Shown piece after piece: positions 38,701-47,158 of a DNA stretch of 64,000 nt. Both the position numbers and the translations under genes were made by a program. Numbering within the stretch: position 1 is the stretch's first letter; each line of letters opens with the position of its first letter. Source of the stretch: Chloroflexi bacterium bin20 (lineage in GTDB: Bacteria > Chloroflexota > Anaerolineae > Aggregatilineales > Phototrophicaceae); NCBI GenBank assembly GCA_002238485.1, contig MPMG01000001.1, forward strand, positions 1 through 64,000, read 5' to 3'. Under the pieces are notes generated by a model. That model was not told where the DNA came from. It worked only from the letters and a program-made list of their open reading frames with translations, and did not search any database.

Positions 38701-38918
38701 TCGTTGGGCGTGTAACCAGTTGCAGCAGCGACACAGAGGGATTTCAGGTGGGTTTGGCGCTGATGGAACGCAGCAGTCGCAAGGTGGGCACACAGTTGGC
38801 AGTATTTGCCGGTGCGGCACGGGCGCGCGCTCTCGCCGACAGCGACTTGTCTCTCACCCAGCGAGTGCCAGTGCCGCAGCCATTACGCATCGTTTCGCGC
38901 TTCCCCAAGCGCAGCTGA
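35778..38918 (+). CDS. Serine hydroxymethyltransferase fused to a half GcvT and a full aminomethyltransferase
   Basis: One uninterrupted frame of about 1046 residues in three parts. (1) SHMT, about 1-470: YAEGYPLEST-like start, NVQPLSGAPANSAVY, DVAHVAGLIAAGVYPNP, and the PLP Lys in FTTHKTLNGPRGA. (2) About 490-585: an N-terminal GcvT segment (GVLQILGERAADFLHGALTSDV, LLEPDGALMA, VAWLEALSDGYV) that parallels part of (3). (3) About 640-1046: complete GcvT with MPLWYQSVSAEHAAVRESAGVFDVAHMG, the folate-site region LLDVDGGVLDDLLVYRL, SRTGYTGE, GLAARDSLRIEAGLPLYGHEL. This couples methylene-tetrahydrofolate production from glycine to its use in serine formation. ATG 35778 follows AGGAG by 12 bases; a TTG at 35772 is the alternative. 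Weak promoter-like TTGTCC/TAAGAT lies in the 85-base gap after gcvPB. Confidence 0.93.
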   Translation: MNNDFLFRGGIDELDPAVAELIRRETERQQEKLILIPSESTVPYAVRHALSSAFHNIYAEGYPLESTRALSQADILDYQQRLPEYRRKADLRYYKGTEYANMVESLARRRAAELFAANGCSPDQLFVNVQPLSGAPANSAVYTALLDVGDTVMGMDLIMGGHLTHGSRANRSGKYYNIVSYGIDPTSERIDYDTMRELALQHKPRLIIGGFSSYPFAADWQAYREIADSVGAYLLADVAHVAGLIAAGVYPNPVGIADVVSFTTHKTLNGPRGAVLITHRKDLARKLDRAVFPGEQGGPHVNSISALAVSLRLATSNQFKQLQRQTVVNAARLAEKLRARGWRTPHGGTDTHLLLVDCKSRVGADGTALSGDMAARILDLAGIVVNRQTIPGDTSAFRPSGLRLGTPWITQRGIDETGIDQLGDIIADLLDACEPYSLMGGIRPLARAKVDFDSLLDAKQRSRELSASLGIDTHHELGRTASPQPDGETKRGVLQILGERAADFLHGALTSDVDALKDGEAQATSLLEPDGALMAAGMLQRLSKDEFHLQLRGSSTRAVAWLEALSDGYVRFDADDASATLPGPVSVSRLASDSLADVSETVEAPPVASKVTFIGSNRLPAERSGWSPAPLPAFEPEIASVDMLLQTPLHSLHRELGAKLAPFAGYEMPLWYQSVSAEHAAVRESAGVFDVAHMGVLEVSGRGAARFLHTLTTNDVLSLRVGMSHYCFLLDVDGGVLDDLLVYRLAEERFLAVVNASNNDKIWAWLTAVHECAVMLDRDHPDRCIEGCERVQLRDLRAVSSGADRRVDIALQGPRSREILRGLLEQTHPGEQTTVNLPWSGVTTTQRGWIISRTGYTGERVAYELFVPPDEAADVFQQLVDLGAVPCGLAARDSLRIEAGLPLYGHELAGEMQLNPADAGFGSFVKLYKPFFVGKRAFIERERSRKQQVSRFRLDGKGGRPAQFGDPIVNARGRIVGRVTSCSSDTEGFQVGLALMERSSRKVGTQLAVFAGAARARALADSDLSLTQRVPVPQPLRIVSRFPKRS

Positions 38919-39076
38919 CAGAATAGGGCGTTTCGCGCTGCGCACCACCTGCGCCAGCCACAATATGGAGTGACTATTTTCTGGATCTGATTTTTCGCCA
39001 CTTCCCGCTCTCTCTCCAAATCTTGCAATTGCCACATGCAATTGTTGCAGGTCTCAAGAGTTTTCAAGGTGTATAA

Positions 39077-39859
39077 ATGATAATCATACGACTAACGCGC
39101 TTCTTGACGCTGTTGATTCTACTTAATGCGACCTTGGTTCACGCATATTCAATTCAAGTAACTTACAACACGAATCTGCGAGCCGGGCCCAGCCTTCAAA
39201 GCACGATTGTTGAAACAGCGACCGCCGGCGCCACTCTGAACGTAATCGGCAGCGGCGATGGCTGGCTGCGGATCAACCGCAACGGAAATGAAGTCTGGAT
39301 GTCAAAAAGCGTGAGTTACACTCGCGTTGAAGGCGGCGAGAGCGCAGCGCCTCGGACAGAGCCATCAACTCAAATTGACAATTGCTGTTTCATAGACCGT
39401 CAATGCGCAACTGACGAGGAATGGCTAAGCGGCTATAACGCTTATCAGGACAATCAATGCGCCGCGCCGTCACAGCAGCAGCAATCGACATCCTCGCAAT
39501 CACAGCAGCCAGGAACATCAGTGGACATCGACAACTGCTGCTTCATCGGCTGGCAATGCGATACAGACGAAGAATGGGTGAGCGGCTATAACGCGTATGA
39601 GAACAATCAATGCGCCGCGCCGTCACGGCAGCAGCAATCGACATCTTCGCAATCACAACAGCAGCAGCAAAGCCGGCAACAGCGACAGCAAAACGGCAAT
39701 CAGCAGCAGAGCCAGCAGCAACAGCAGAGCCCGCAAGAACCTGATGATGAGGATCCACCAGAAACGGGACCGAGTGGCGATCTCATCTTCTTGCCTCTTA
39801 CGGAGGAAGAGTGGCATGAAGCCCGCTGTAAAGTCTTCGGGAATACCTGCGACGAATAA
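39077..39859 (+). CDS. Secreted SH3-domain protein with two Cys-rich NCCF repeats and Gln-rich tail
   Basis: The 260 residues start with a signal peptide (LTRFLTLLILLNATLVHA). A bacterial SH3 domain follows (about 23-80: YNTNLRAGPSLQSTIV, GDGWLRINRNGNEVWMSKS). Two tandem copies of a roughly 36-residue Cys-rich unit come next, each beginning IDNCCFI and ending NNQCAAPS or DNQCAAPS, separated by Ser/Gln linkers. A Gln-rich, low-complexity region and an acidic tail with CKVFGNTC finish the protein. It is AT-richer than its neighbours with many CAA/CAG codons, suggesting transfer or relaxed selection. AAGGTG precedes the ATG. Function unknown; surface adhesion or wall binding is possible. Confidence 0.8.
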   Translation: MIIIRLTRFLTLLILLNATLVHAYSIQVTYNTNLRAGPSLQSTIVETATAGATLNVIGSGDGWLRINRNGNEVWMSKSVSYTRVEGGESAAPRTEPSTQIDNCCFIDRQCATDEEWLSGYNAYQDNQCAAPSQQQQSTSSQSQQPGTSVDIDNCCFIGWQCDTDEEWVSGYNAYENNQCAAPSRQQQSTSSQSQQQQQSRQQRQQNGNQQQSQQQQQSPQEPDDEDPPETGPSGDLIFLPLTEEEWHEARCKVFGNTCDE

Positions 39860-39894
39860 AGAGTTGAGATTGCCATCGTTGAAGTCACGGGAAC

Positions 39895-40030
39895 GGGAGT
39901 GTCTTTTTTCGTGTATGTGGGGGATTTCTCCATTCCCCGACATGCGTAGAAATCCGCGCGCGCCGTTGCCTCCCCCCGACTTTTCGGGGGACTGAGGGGG
40001 GTGTCTTTAACCAGAGAATTCGACACTCTC
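39895..40030. mobile_element. MITE-like palindromic element, copy C
   Basis: Reverse-orientation copy of the element at 32002-32187. Imperfect inverted ends are GGGAGTGTC (39895-39903) and TTCGACACTCTC (40019-40030). Shared internal blocks are AATCCGCGCGCGC (39951-39963), CCCCCCGA-CTTT-TCGGGGG hairpin and ACTGAGGGGGGTGTC. It lies between the SH3 gene and the EF-G-like gene and ends 13 bases before a perfect TTGACA. The hairpin probably also terminates the SH3 transcript. Confidence 0.7.
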
Positions 40031-40043
40031 ACAATATGCGGCT

Positions 40044-40072
40044 TTGACATTCGCGAGCGCCGCCTTTACAAT
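40044..40072 (+). promoter_or_regulatory. Consensus sigma-70-type promoter of the EF-G-like gene
   Basis: TTGACA (40044-40049), 17-base spacer, TACAAT (40067-40072), leaving a leader of about 78 bases before the ATG at 40157. Best promoter match in the window. Confidence 0.8.
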
Positions 40073-40156
40073 CCGTGTTTATCGCGGTGCGCGCAGTACC
40101 GCTTTTTCGCAGTCTTGATGCACCAACGGCAGGCGCAACAGGAGGCCATCTCCAGC

Positions 40157-42220
40157 ATGAAAGAATATCAATCGGACAAAATCAGAAATGTCGCCCTGGT
40201 TGGGCATCAGAGCAGTGGCAAGACTTCGCTGGTCGAGGCGCTCTTGTTCAACACGGGCGCCACCACGCGCCAGGGACATATCTCGGAACAAAATATGGTC
40301 TCGGATTGGGACGATGAAGAACGCGAACGCGGCCTCTCGCTGTCCACTTCGCTGGCGCCTGTTGAATTCGAAGACTACAAGATCAACATTCTGGATACGC
40401 CTGGCTTCACCGACTTTCAGGGCGAGCTCAAAAATGCCATCCTTGTTGCCGACTCGATCATCGTGGTGGTCGATGCAGTTGCTGGCGTCGAGGTGGGCAC
40501 AGAGCTGGCCTGGGAATTCGCGCGGCTCTGCGAGCAGCCTATCATGGTCGTGATCAACAAGATGGACCGCGAAAATGCCGACTTCGATGGCGTGCTGGAA
40601 CAGCTGAGCGGGCAATTTGACGATTACAAATTCATCCCGGTCATGTTGCCCATCGGTCAAAATGCGCCATTCGACGGCGTCGGCAACGCGCTCACACAAA
40701 AAGCCTACTTCGGCGCCGGGGCAGAGCGGGCAGATTTGCCTGCCGATTACGCAGATGCGCTCGAAGAAGCCAACATGGCGCTGATGGAAGCGGCAGCCGA
40801 AGCCGATGACGACCTGCTGGAAAAGTACTTCGAAGAAGAAACCTTGAGCTTCGACGAAATCCGCGACGGCATGCGCAAAGCGTCTCGTTCAACTGTGCTG
40901 AAGACGGTGCCCGTCTTTGCGACATCCGCGACCGAAAATATCGGCACTGTGCCCTTGCTGGAAGCCCTGGTCGCCTATACCACCGCGCCTGCCGAACGCA
41001 GCGTCAATATCGACCGTGATGACGCCGCTGATACCCTGGATGCGCCGCAGAGCGACAAGGATCCACTGGTCGCCTATGTCTTCAAGACTTTGAATGACCG
41101 CTTCGTGGGCACCTTGAATTACTTCCGCATCTTCTCGGGCACGATTTCCAGCGACGGCCGCAATATCAATGCCCGCAGTGGCGCTGACGAACGATTCAAT
41201 GCCCTGTTCGTCATGCGAGGCAAAGAGCAATTCTCGGTCAAGACCTTGCATGCCGGTGATATCGGTGTCGTGGCGAAGCTGACCGACACCAAGACCGGCG
41301 ATACGTTCGTCGACAAAGACACCAGCCTGCGCGTCGCTGCGCCAGACTTCCCGGCGCCGCTGTATATGCTGGCGGTGAATCCGCGCGGACAAGCCGACAG
41401 CGCCAAGATGGGTCCCACACTCAGCAACCTCTGCGATGCCGACCCGACCCTGCGCTGGCGTCAAGATAGCGATACGCGCCAGACCGTGCTCGAAGGCATG
41501 GGGCAGATTCACCTGGAAGTCACCCTCAAACGGGCGGAAGCGCTGGGCGTGAACATTGATACTGACATGCCCAAAGTCCCTTATCGCGAGACGATCACAA
41601 ACAATGCCGACTCCAGTTACACGCACAAGAAGCAAACGGGCGGCGCGGGTCAATATGGCCGCGTCGATCTAAAGGTCGAGCCTGCCGAAGGCGACTTTGA
41701 GTTTGAGTCAAAGGTGTTTGGCGGGGCGATTTCGCAGCAATTTGTGTCATCGACCGAGAAAGGCATCCGCGCTGTGCTGCCCGATGGCGTCATCGCCGGC
41801 TTCCCGGTCGAGCGCGTCAAGGTCATTGTCTTTGACGGCAAGGAACACCCGGTCGACTCCAAAGACATCGCCTTCCAAATCGCGGGCCGAGAAGCATTCC
41901 GAGACGCATTCCGTAAAGCCAAGCCCGTCTTGTTGGAGCCGATTATGGATGTGCGCATCACTGTGCCCGAGTCGATGATGGGCGATATCATGAGCGACTT
42001 GAACACAAGGCGCGGTCGCGTGCAAGGCATGGATACCGTAGGTTTCAAGAGCGTCGTCACTGCCGAGGTGCCGCTGGCGGAGATGCTGCGTTATGGCAAC
42101 GACCTCCGTTCTATGTCGGGTGGACGCGGCATCTACACGATGGACTTCAATCGTTATGATCGCGTGCCGTCTTATGTGCAGGACGAGATCATCGCGGCAG
42201 CCGAGTCGGACGAGTCCTGA
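40157..42220 (+). CDS. Elongation factor G-like translational GTPase (EF-G-2 type)
   Basis: About 687 residues with EF-G domain order. G motifs: GHQSSGKTSLVE (G1), ERGLSLSTS (switch I), LDTPGFTDF (G3), NKMDRENADF (G4) and ATSATENIGT near the G5 position. The catalytic His of EF-G (DTPGH) is Phe84 here. Domains II-V follow, with THKKQTGGAGQYGRV and MDVRITVPESMMGDIMSDLNTRRGRVQGMD well conserved. This matches the EF-G-like / EF-G-2 group rather than the primary fusA product, so its role may be accessory (ribosome stress or recycling). AGGAGG lies 12 bases before the ATG; an upstream start would cross the promoter. Confidence 0.85.
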   Translation: MKEYQSDKIRNVALVGHQSSGKTSLVEALLFNTGATTRQGHISEQNMVSDWDDEERERGLSLSTSLAPVEFEDYKINILDTPGFTDFQGELKNAILVADSIIVVVDAVAGVEVGTELAWEFARLCEQPIMVVINKMDRENADFDGVLEQLSGQFDDYKFIPVMLPIGQNAPFDGVGNALTQKAYFGAGAERADLPADYADALEEANMALMEAAAEADDDLLEKYFEEETLSFDEIRDGMRKASRSTVLKTVPVFATSATENIGTVPLLEALVAYTTAPAERSVNIDRDDAADTLDAPQSDKDPLVAYVFKTLNDRFVGTLNYFRIFSGTISSDGRNINARSGADERFNALFVMRGKEQFSVKTLHAGDIGVVAKLTDTKTGDTFVDKDTSLRVAAPDFPAPLYMLAVNPRGQADSAKMGPTLSNLCDADPTLRWRQDSDTRQTVLEGMGQIHLEVTLKRAEALGVNIDTDMPKVPYRETITNNADSSYTHKKQTGGAGQYGRVDLKVEPAEGDFEFESKVFGGAISQQFVSSTEKGIRAVLPDGVIAGFPVERVKVIVFDGKEHPVDSKDIAFQIAGREAFRDAFRKAKPVLLEPIMDVRITVPESMMGDIMSDLNTRRGRVQGMDTVGFKSVVTAEVPLAEMLRYGNDLRSMSGGRGIYTMDFNRYDRVPSYVQDEIIAAAESDES

Positions 42221-42244
42221 CGACGAATCAAACTGCAATTATCA

Positions 42245-42373
42245 CCCGAATTCGCAGTTCCCCCACAGTGGCGGCTTCCGTGCACATGGCGATTTTCGCA
42301 TCCCGCAGATTTTATAGAAAACATGGTTCTGCTTTGCCTCCCCCCGAAAAGTCGGGAGGAGGCTTCGGGGGGT
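42245..42373. repeat. GC-rich palindromic repeat copy D between convergent genes
   Basis: The roughly 130 bases between the EF-G-like and ftsH stops contain the imperfect palindrome CCTCCCCCCGA-AAAG-TCGGGAGGAGG (42337-42362) followed by CTTCGGGGGGT that touches the ftsH stop. On the minus strand the left part reads CCATGTGCACGGAAGCCGCCACTG, similar to the MITE right end. Probably a degenerate copy serving as a shared terminator of the two converging genes. Confidence 0.6.
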
Positions 42374-44365
42374 CTACGTCGCGCCGGCGCCATTCTGCTC
42401 TGCCGTCTCTGGCTCGCGCAGGTGCTTGGCAACGGCCTTGGGCAAGACATCGTCGGCGTCGTCTTCCAAGCCCAGGATGCGGCGGATCTCTTCGCGCTCG
42501 ACTGTTTCTTTTTCCAGCAGCGCCGCCGCCAGTTCATCCAGGTTTTCGCGGTGGGCTTGCAGCAACTGGCGGGTTTCTTCGTAGGCGACATCAATGATGC
42601 GCTTGATTTCGGCGTCCAGCTTGGCGGCGGTGTCATCGCTGTAGTCGCGGCCGCTGGCGATTGAATAACCGAGGAAGGGCTGGTCGCTGTCTTCGCCATA
42701 ATTGACCATGCCCACCGAGTCGCTCATGCCAAACATCTTGACCATGCGCCGCGCGATCTGCGTAACCTGCTGAATATCGTTGGCTGCGCCGGTGGTTACA
42801 TCATCAAAGACGATTTCTTCGGCGATGCGCCCAGCCAAGCCCACGCGGATGAAGGCTTCCAGCTGCTTGCGCGATTGATGCAGCGAGTCGTCTTTGGGCA
42901 TGTAGAATGCCACACCCAGCGATCGTCCGCGCGGGATGATGGTCGTTTTCAGCAGCGCCATGGCATCGGGGATCAAGAACGACACCAGCGCGTGCCCGGC
43001 TTCATGAAAAGCGGTGATGCGGCGGTCTTTTTCGTTGGAAAGCGGCGGACGCTTTGTGCCCAGGCGGATGCGCTCGTAAGCCGTGGTGAAATCTGACATG
43101 GTGATCAAGCGGCGGTCATAGCGAGCGGCGTGCATGGCGGCTTCGTTCGCCAGGTTGGCGATATCCGCGCCCGAAAAGCCCATGGTGGCGCGCGCCAGCG
43201 ACTCTAGCTCGACATTCTTGCCCAGCGGTTTGTTCTTGGTGTGGATCTTGAGGATATCGTGCCTGCCTTTGACATCGGGCAGATCAACAGTGATCTGGCG
43301 GTCGAAGCGGCCAGGCCGCAGCAGCGCTGGATCCAGCACATCGGGGCGGTTGGTGGCGGCGATCATGACGATATTGGTGTCGTTGTCGAATCCATCCATC
43401 TCCGAAAGCAGTTGGTTGAGCGTCTGCTCGCGCTCGTCGTGTCCACCGCCCAAGCCCGTGCCACGCCGCCGACCCACTGCGTCTATCTCATCGACAAAGA
43501 TGATAGCCGGCGCATTGTCCTTGGCTTTTTTGAACAAATCGCGTACGCGTGACGCGCCCACGCCCACGAACATCTCCACGAATTCTGATGCGGCGATGCT
43601 GAAGAAGGCGACATTGGCTTCGCCAGCGACAGCGCGCGCCATCAGAGTCTTGCCAGTGCCCGGCGGTCCTATCAGCAGCACGCCCCGCGGCACCTTCGCG
43701 CCGACCTTGACATACTTCTCGGGCTGTTTGAGGAAGTCGACCACTTCGTTCAATTCCAGTTTGGCGGCGTCTTGCCCGGCCACATCGTCAAATCTGATGG
43801 CGGGCATCTCCGGCGTTTTTTCGCGCGCTTGCGATTGACCGAAAGAAAAGATGCCATTCATCTGTCCTTGCGCGCGCCGTCCCATCCAAACGAAGAAGGC
43901 GATGATCAGCACCAGCGGCAAGAAATTCAAAATCAATCCCAGCCAGGGCGATGTTTTTGTCCAACCGCCTCTGATGACTTCTACGCCGCGTTCGTGCGCC
44001 AGCTCCAGCAGCTCTGCGCCGGCATAGGGCGGCAGCTCGGCGCTGAAGCTAGAGATGCTCTGCGACCTGCCTGTGGCGGTGGTGATGATGATGCCGCTGC
44101 GAAATTTGCCACTGACCGAGACATTGTCCTGAAATTGCAGCGTATCGACATTGTTCCGCTGCACTTGCTCGTAGACATCAGAATAAGCGATCTCGGTTGT
44201 AGACGAGACGCCGCCCAGCAAACCCGGCGATGAAACCAGCATCAATACCAGTACCAGCACCAGCAAGCCCGGCGACACCCATTTGCGCCAGTTCGGTGGC
44301 GGCTGCGGCGGACGGCGGTTGTTGTCTTCTGGCTGCTCGTCGTTGTTGTTATCCCAAAACTGCAT
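42374..44365 (-). CDS. ftsH: ATP-dependent zinc metalloprotease FtsH
   Basis: Membrane-bound AAA+ protease degrading misfolded and regulatory proteins. The 663 residues have two transmembrane helices (about 28-50 and 137-160) flanking an outward domain, then the AAA module with GPPGTGKT (about 230), Walker [16 protein letters not shown] and the second region of homology [14 protein letters not shown]. The peptidase motif HEAGH lies at about residue 453, with the third zinc ligand in the [11 protein letters not shown] region. C-terminal coiled coil ends in an acidic tail. Start ATG follows a divergent -10 at 44404-44409. Confidence 0.97.
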   Translation of the reverse strand: MQFWDNNNDEQPEDNNRRPPQPPPNWRKWVSPGLLVLVLVLMLVSSPGLLGGVSSTTEIAYSDVYEQVQRNNVDTLQFQDNVSVSGKFRSGIIITTATGRSQSISSFSAELPPYAGAELLELAHERGVEVIRGGWTKTSPWLGLILNFLPLVLIIAFFVWMGRRAQGQMNGIFSFGQSQAREKTPEMPAIRFDDVAGQDAAKLELNEVVDFLKQPEKYVKVGAKVPRGVLLIGPPGTGKTLMARAVAGEANVAFFSIAASEFVEMFVGVGASRVRDLFKKAKDNAPAIIFVDEIDAVGRRRGTGLGGGHDEREQTLNQLLSEMDGFDNDTNIVMIAATNRPDVLDPALLRPGRFDRQITVDLPDVKGRHDILKIHTKNKPLGKNVELESLARATMGFSGADIANLANEAAMHAARYDRRLITMSDFTTAYERIRLGTKRPPLSNEKDRRITAFHEAGHALVSFLIPDAMALLKTTIIPRGRSLGVAFYMPKDDSLHQSRKQLEAFIRVGLAGRIAEEIVFDDVTTGAANDIQQVTQIARRMVKMFGMSDSVGMVNYGEDSDQPFLGYSIASGRDYSDDTAAKLDAEIKRIIDVAYEETRQLLQAHRENLDELAAALLEKETVEREEIRRILGLEDDADDVLPKAVAKHLREPETAEQNGAGAT

Positions 44366-44403
44366 GGAGCGACAAACCCTTCGTCAATGCCTTTGTATGC
44401 ACA

Positions 44404-44409
44404 AGTATA
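44404..44409 (-). promoter_or_regulatory. -10 element for ftsH
   Basis: Minus-strand TATACT, 39 bases before the ftsH ATG. TTGCAT lies 20 bases further upstream, too far for an ideal -35. The remaining bases up to the next gene (about 44410-44608) contain no ORF or structure I can support. Confidence 0.5.
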
Positions 44410-44608
44410 ACCCAGCTGGCGAAGCTGTCATGCAAGACTTGTCTATGAAACAGGCTGCGACCGCGAGGAACAACGAGCCAGCCCAACCATGTTACCACCA
44501 TTTACGCGTCTTGTGGCGGGTCGGTTGCTGGCTTCCAATGACGATAGGCAAACGCGGCATTGTCGGCTATGTTTGTGGCAAGCGGATTTCGCTTTGAAAA
44601 GGACCAAT

Positions 44609-46675
44609 GTGAATCGACTCAAAGACGAGAGCAGCCCCTACCTGCTGCAGCATGCCGACAATCCGGTCGATTGGCATCCCTGGGGCGATGCGGCTTTCCG
44701 GCTGGCGCGCGAGAACGACAAACCCGTGCTGCTTAGCATTGGCTACAGCGCTTGCCATTGGTGTCATGTGATGGCGCACGAGAGCTTTGAAGACGCCGCC
44801 ACCGCTGCCATGATGAACGCGCTCTTCGTCAATATCAAAGTCGACCGCGAAGAGCGACCGGATGTAGACGACATTTACATGGGCGCGGTACAGGCGCTGG
44901 CCGGGCAGGGCGGCTGGCCCCTCACGGCTTTTCTGCTGCCCGATGGACGCCCTTTCTATGGCGGCACCTATTATCCCAAAACGCCGCGACACGGCATGCC
45001 GTCTTTCACGCAGTTGATGCACGCCATAAACGATGCCTACCGCAACCGCCGCGAACAGCTGGAACAACAAGCCGAAAATCTTCACCAATCGTTGCGGCGC
45101 GATGTGATCGCCATTGGACGACCCGATGACAGCGGTCTCACGCCGGACATGCTTGATACGGCAGCCTATAAACTGATGGAAAGCATGGACCGCCAACATG
45201 GCGGGTTTGGCACACAGCCGAAGTTCCCTAACCCCATCAGCCTGGAGTTTCTGCTGCGGCAGCATGCGCGGACGGGCGATCGAGAAGCGCTGCGCCTGGT
45301 TGCTTTCACGTTGCGCAAGATGGCTAGTGGCGGCATCTATGATCAAGTAGGCGGAGGTTTCGCGCGCTACAGCGTCGATGCGCATTGGCTGGTTCCGCAC
45401 TTCGAGAAAATGCTCTACGACAACGCCCAGCTTAGTCGGCTCTACCTGCACGCCTGGCAAATCACCAGCGACGACATCTTTCGTGACATCGCCGAAGACA
45501 TCTTGGACTACATCCTGCGCGAGATGACTGCGCCTGATGGCGGTTTCTACAGCGCGACCGATGCCGACAGCGAAGGCGTGGAAGGCAAGTTCTTCGTCTG
45601 GACGATTGACGAAGCCCGAGAAGCGCTGTCGCCGCTGGGAGAAATCCTGGGGCGCGCCCTGGAAATCTGCATCGAGACCTATGGCATGAGCGCCCAGGGC
45701 AACTTTGAGGGTTCGAATATCTTGCACCTGCCACGTCCACTGCGCGAAACAGCAGACGAGCTGGGCATGTCGCTCGCGGAGCTGGAATCGGCCTTGGAAC
45801 AGATCAAAGCGCGCTTGCTTGCTGCCCGCGGAGAGCGTGTGCCGCCGGGCCTGGACGACAAAATCTTGTGCAGCTGGAATGGGCTTATGCTGGCCAGCCT
45901 GGCAGAAGCGGCGCGTGTGTTGGGGCGGGCGGATTATCTGGCGGCGGCGCGGCGGGCGGGCGACTTCCTGTTGCGGCATATGTTGCGCGATGGCGACCGT
46001 CTTTGGCGCACGCACAAGGCAGGTTGCAGCAAGCTGAACAGCTACCTGGAAGATTATGCCAACCTGATCGACGCCCTGCTGGAGCTTTATCAAGCGACCT
46101 TCGACGAGCGCTATTACGCTGGATGCCTGCGTTTGGCTGATGCAGCATTGCAGCACTTCCGCGCGGATGATGGCGGCTTTTACGATACCAGCGATGATCA
46201 CGAAGCGCTGATCGTGCGTCCGCGTAATTTGCAAGATAATGTGACACCTTCGGGCAATGGCATGCTGGCGACCCAGTTGCTGCGGTTGGCCGCGTACACT
46301 GGCGAGGCGCGCTATGGGGATGCGGCGCGCGAGGTGCTGCGCAAGCTGTCGGATGTACTGCCCCAGGCGCCGCAAGCCTTCGCACAATCGCTTATCGCTG
46401 CCGACTCGCTCGTGGGTGGATTCGCTGAGGTCGCCCTGGTTGGCGACCTGGAGTCGCCCGATTGCCAAGAGGTCTTGCAGACGTTGCGGCAGCCCTATCG
46501 CCCCAACATCATCACCGCGCACCGACCAGACGACACTGCGCCTACGTCCATCCCGCTGTTGCAGGGACGAAAACTGCTGCAGGAACGCACGACGGTGTAT
46601 GTCTGCCGCGACTTCGCTTGCCGGCTACCTGTGCACACCGCCTCCGAAACCGCAGCGCTGCTCGCGGAAACCTGA
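44609..46675 (+). CDS. YyaL/SSP411-type thioredoxin-domain protein
   Basis: About 688 residues, the usual length. The N-terminal thioredoxin-like domain (DUF255) begins [24 protein letters not shown] and holds the CHWC motif in [29 protein letters not shown] and [11 protein letters not shown] follow. The C-terminal two-thirds is an alpha-barrel of the six-hairpin glycosidase/epimerase type ([53 protein letters not shown]). Known in humans as SPATA20; biochemical role unknown. GTG at 44609 is chosen because AAAGGA sits 5 bases upstream and the family N-terminus starts there. It shares one base with the next gene. Confidence 0.9.
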   Translation: MNRLKDESSPYLLQHADNPVDWHPWGDAAFRLARENDKPVLLSIGYSACHWCHVMAHESFEDAATAAMMNALFVNIKVDREERPDVDDIYMGAVQALAGQGGWPLTAFLLPDGRPFYGGTYYPKTPRHGMPSFTQLMHAINDAYRNRREQLEQQAENLHQSLRRDVIAIGRPDDSGLTPDMLDTAAYKLMESMDRQHGGFGTQPKFPNPISLEFLLRQHARTGDREALRLVAFTLRKMASGGIYDQVGGGFARYSVDAHWLVPHFEKMLYDNAQLSRLYLHAWQITSDDIFRDIAEDILDYILREMTAPDGGFYSATDADSEGVEGKFFVWTIDEAREALSPLGEILGRALEICIETYGMSAQGNFEGSNILHLPRPLRETADELGMSLAELESALEQIKARLLAARGERVPPGLDDKILCSWNGLMLASLAEAARVLGRADYLAAARRAGDFLLRHMLRDGDRLWRTHKAGCSKLNSYLEDYANLIDALLELYQATFDERYYAGCLRLADAALQHFRADDGGFYDTSDDHEALIVRPRNLQDNVTPSGNGMLATQLLRLAAYTGEARYGDAAREVLRKLSDVLPQAPQAFAQSLIAADSLVGGFAEVALVGDLESPDCQEVLQTLRQPYRPNIITAHRPDDTAPTSIPLLQGRKLLQERTTVYVCRDFACRLPVHTASETAALLAET

Positions 46676-47157
46676 TGTTGCCCGAACGACAAGCGGCGCA
46701 GGACTACTTCCGCACGCTTCTGCGCACAGTGGTGGGGCAGGCTTTCACGGCGGCCGGCTATCAGTTGGAGAATGCTCCGCTGCAATGGGCGGGCGGCAAG
46801 GTTCGCTTCGTTACGACTTTCGAGGATGGCCATCGCGGCACAATCGACTTTCAAACGTTGGTCTACAGCGATTCAGCCTGGTCGGCAGGCGCGCCATCAC
46901 GATTCCGCGTGCATTTGACTCGCTTTCATGCTGGAAACTTGCTCGCCTCGCGCAGTTTGAGCCAGTTGGTCGTAGTCGATTTTGGCATAAAGATTTTGCC
47001 GTCCGCCGACCATTGGTGGACCTATACAGATACCGACTCGCTGGGCAAAGCGCTGGCCGAAGCCGGACATCTGGCCATCGGCTATGGCATGCCCTGGCTG
47101 GCTGGCGAGCTGCTTCCACCTGCCGATGCGCTCGCTGTACAAGCGCAAGAACAATAG
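46675..47157 (+). CDS. Unrecognised small soluble protein
   Basis: The 160 residues start [20 protein letters not shown] do not recognise the family. No signal peptide, no transmembrane segment and no cysteine is seen. It looks like a mixed alpha/beta single domain with a VDFGIKILPSADHWWTYTD segment. The ATG overlaps the YyaL stop (TGATG) and the transglycosylase gene follows after one base, so the three genes are tightly linked and probably co-translated. The reading frame is maintained despite overlaps, which argues that it is a real gene. Confidence 0.75.
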   Translation: MLPERQAAQDYFRTLLRTVVGQAFTAAGYQLENAPLQWAGGKVRFVTTFEDGHRGTIDFQTLVYSDSAWSAGAPSRFRVHLTRFHAGNLLASRSLSQLVVVDFGIKILPSADHWWTYTDTDSLGKALAEAGHLAIGYGMPWLAGELLPPADALAVQAQEQ

Positions 47158-47158
47158 C

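Noticed and set aside
39024-39044. Two TGCAATTG direct repeats before the SH3 gene as an operator
   Set aside because: Each copy is itself palindromic and short; such pairs are expected by chance in an AT-richer spacer.
39640-39735. CAG/CAA-rich repeats considered as a microsatellite or CRISPR-like array
   Set aside because: They are coding Gln repeats of the SH3 protein; spacing is irregular and no conserved repeat-spacer pattern exists.
44567-46522. Long open frame (651 codons) on the minus strand opposite the YyaL gene
   Set aside because: Same reason: antisense to a clear gene, low-complexity composition and no motif.
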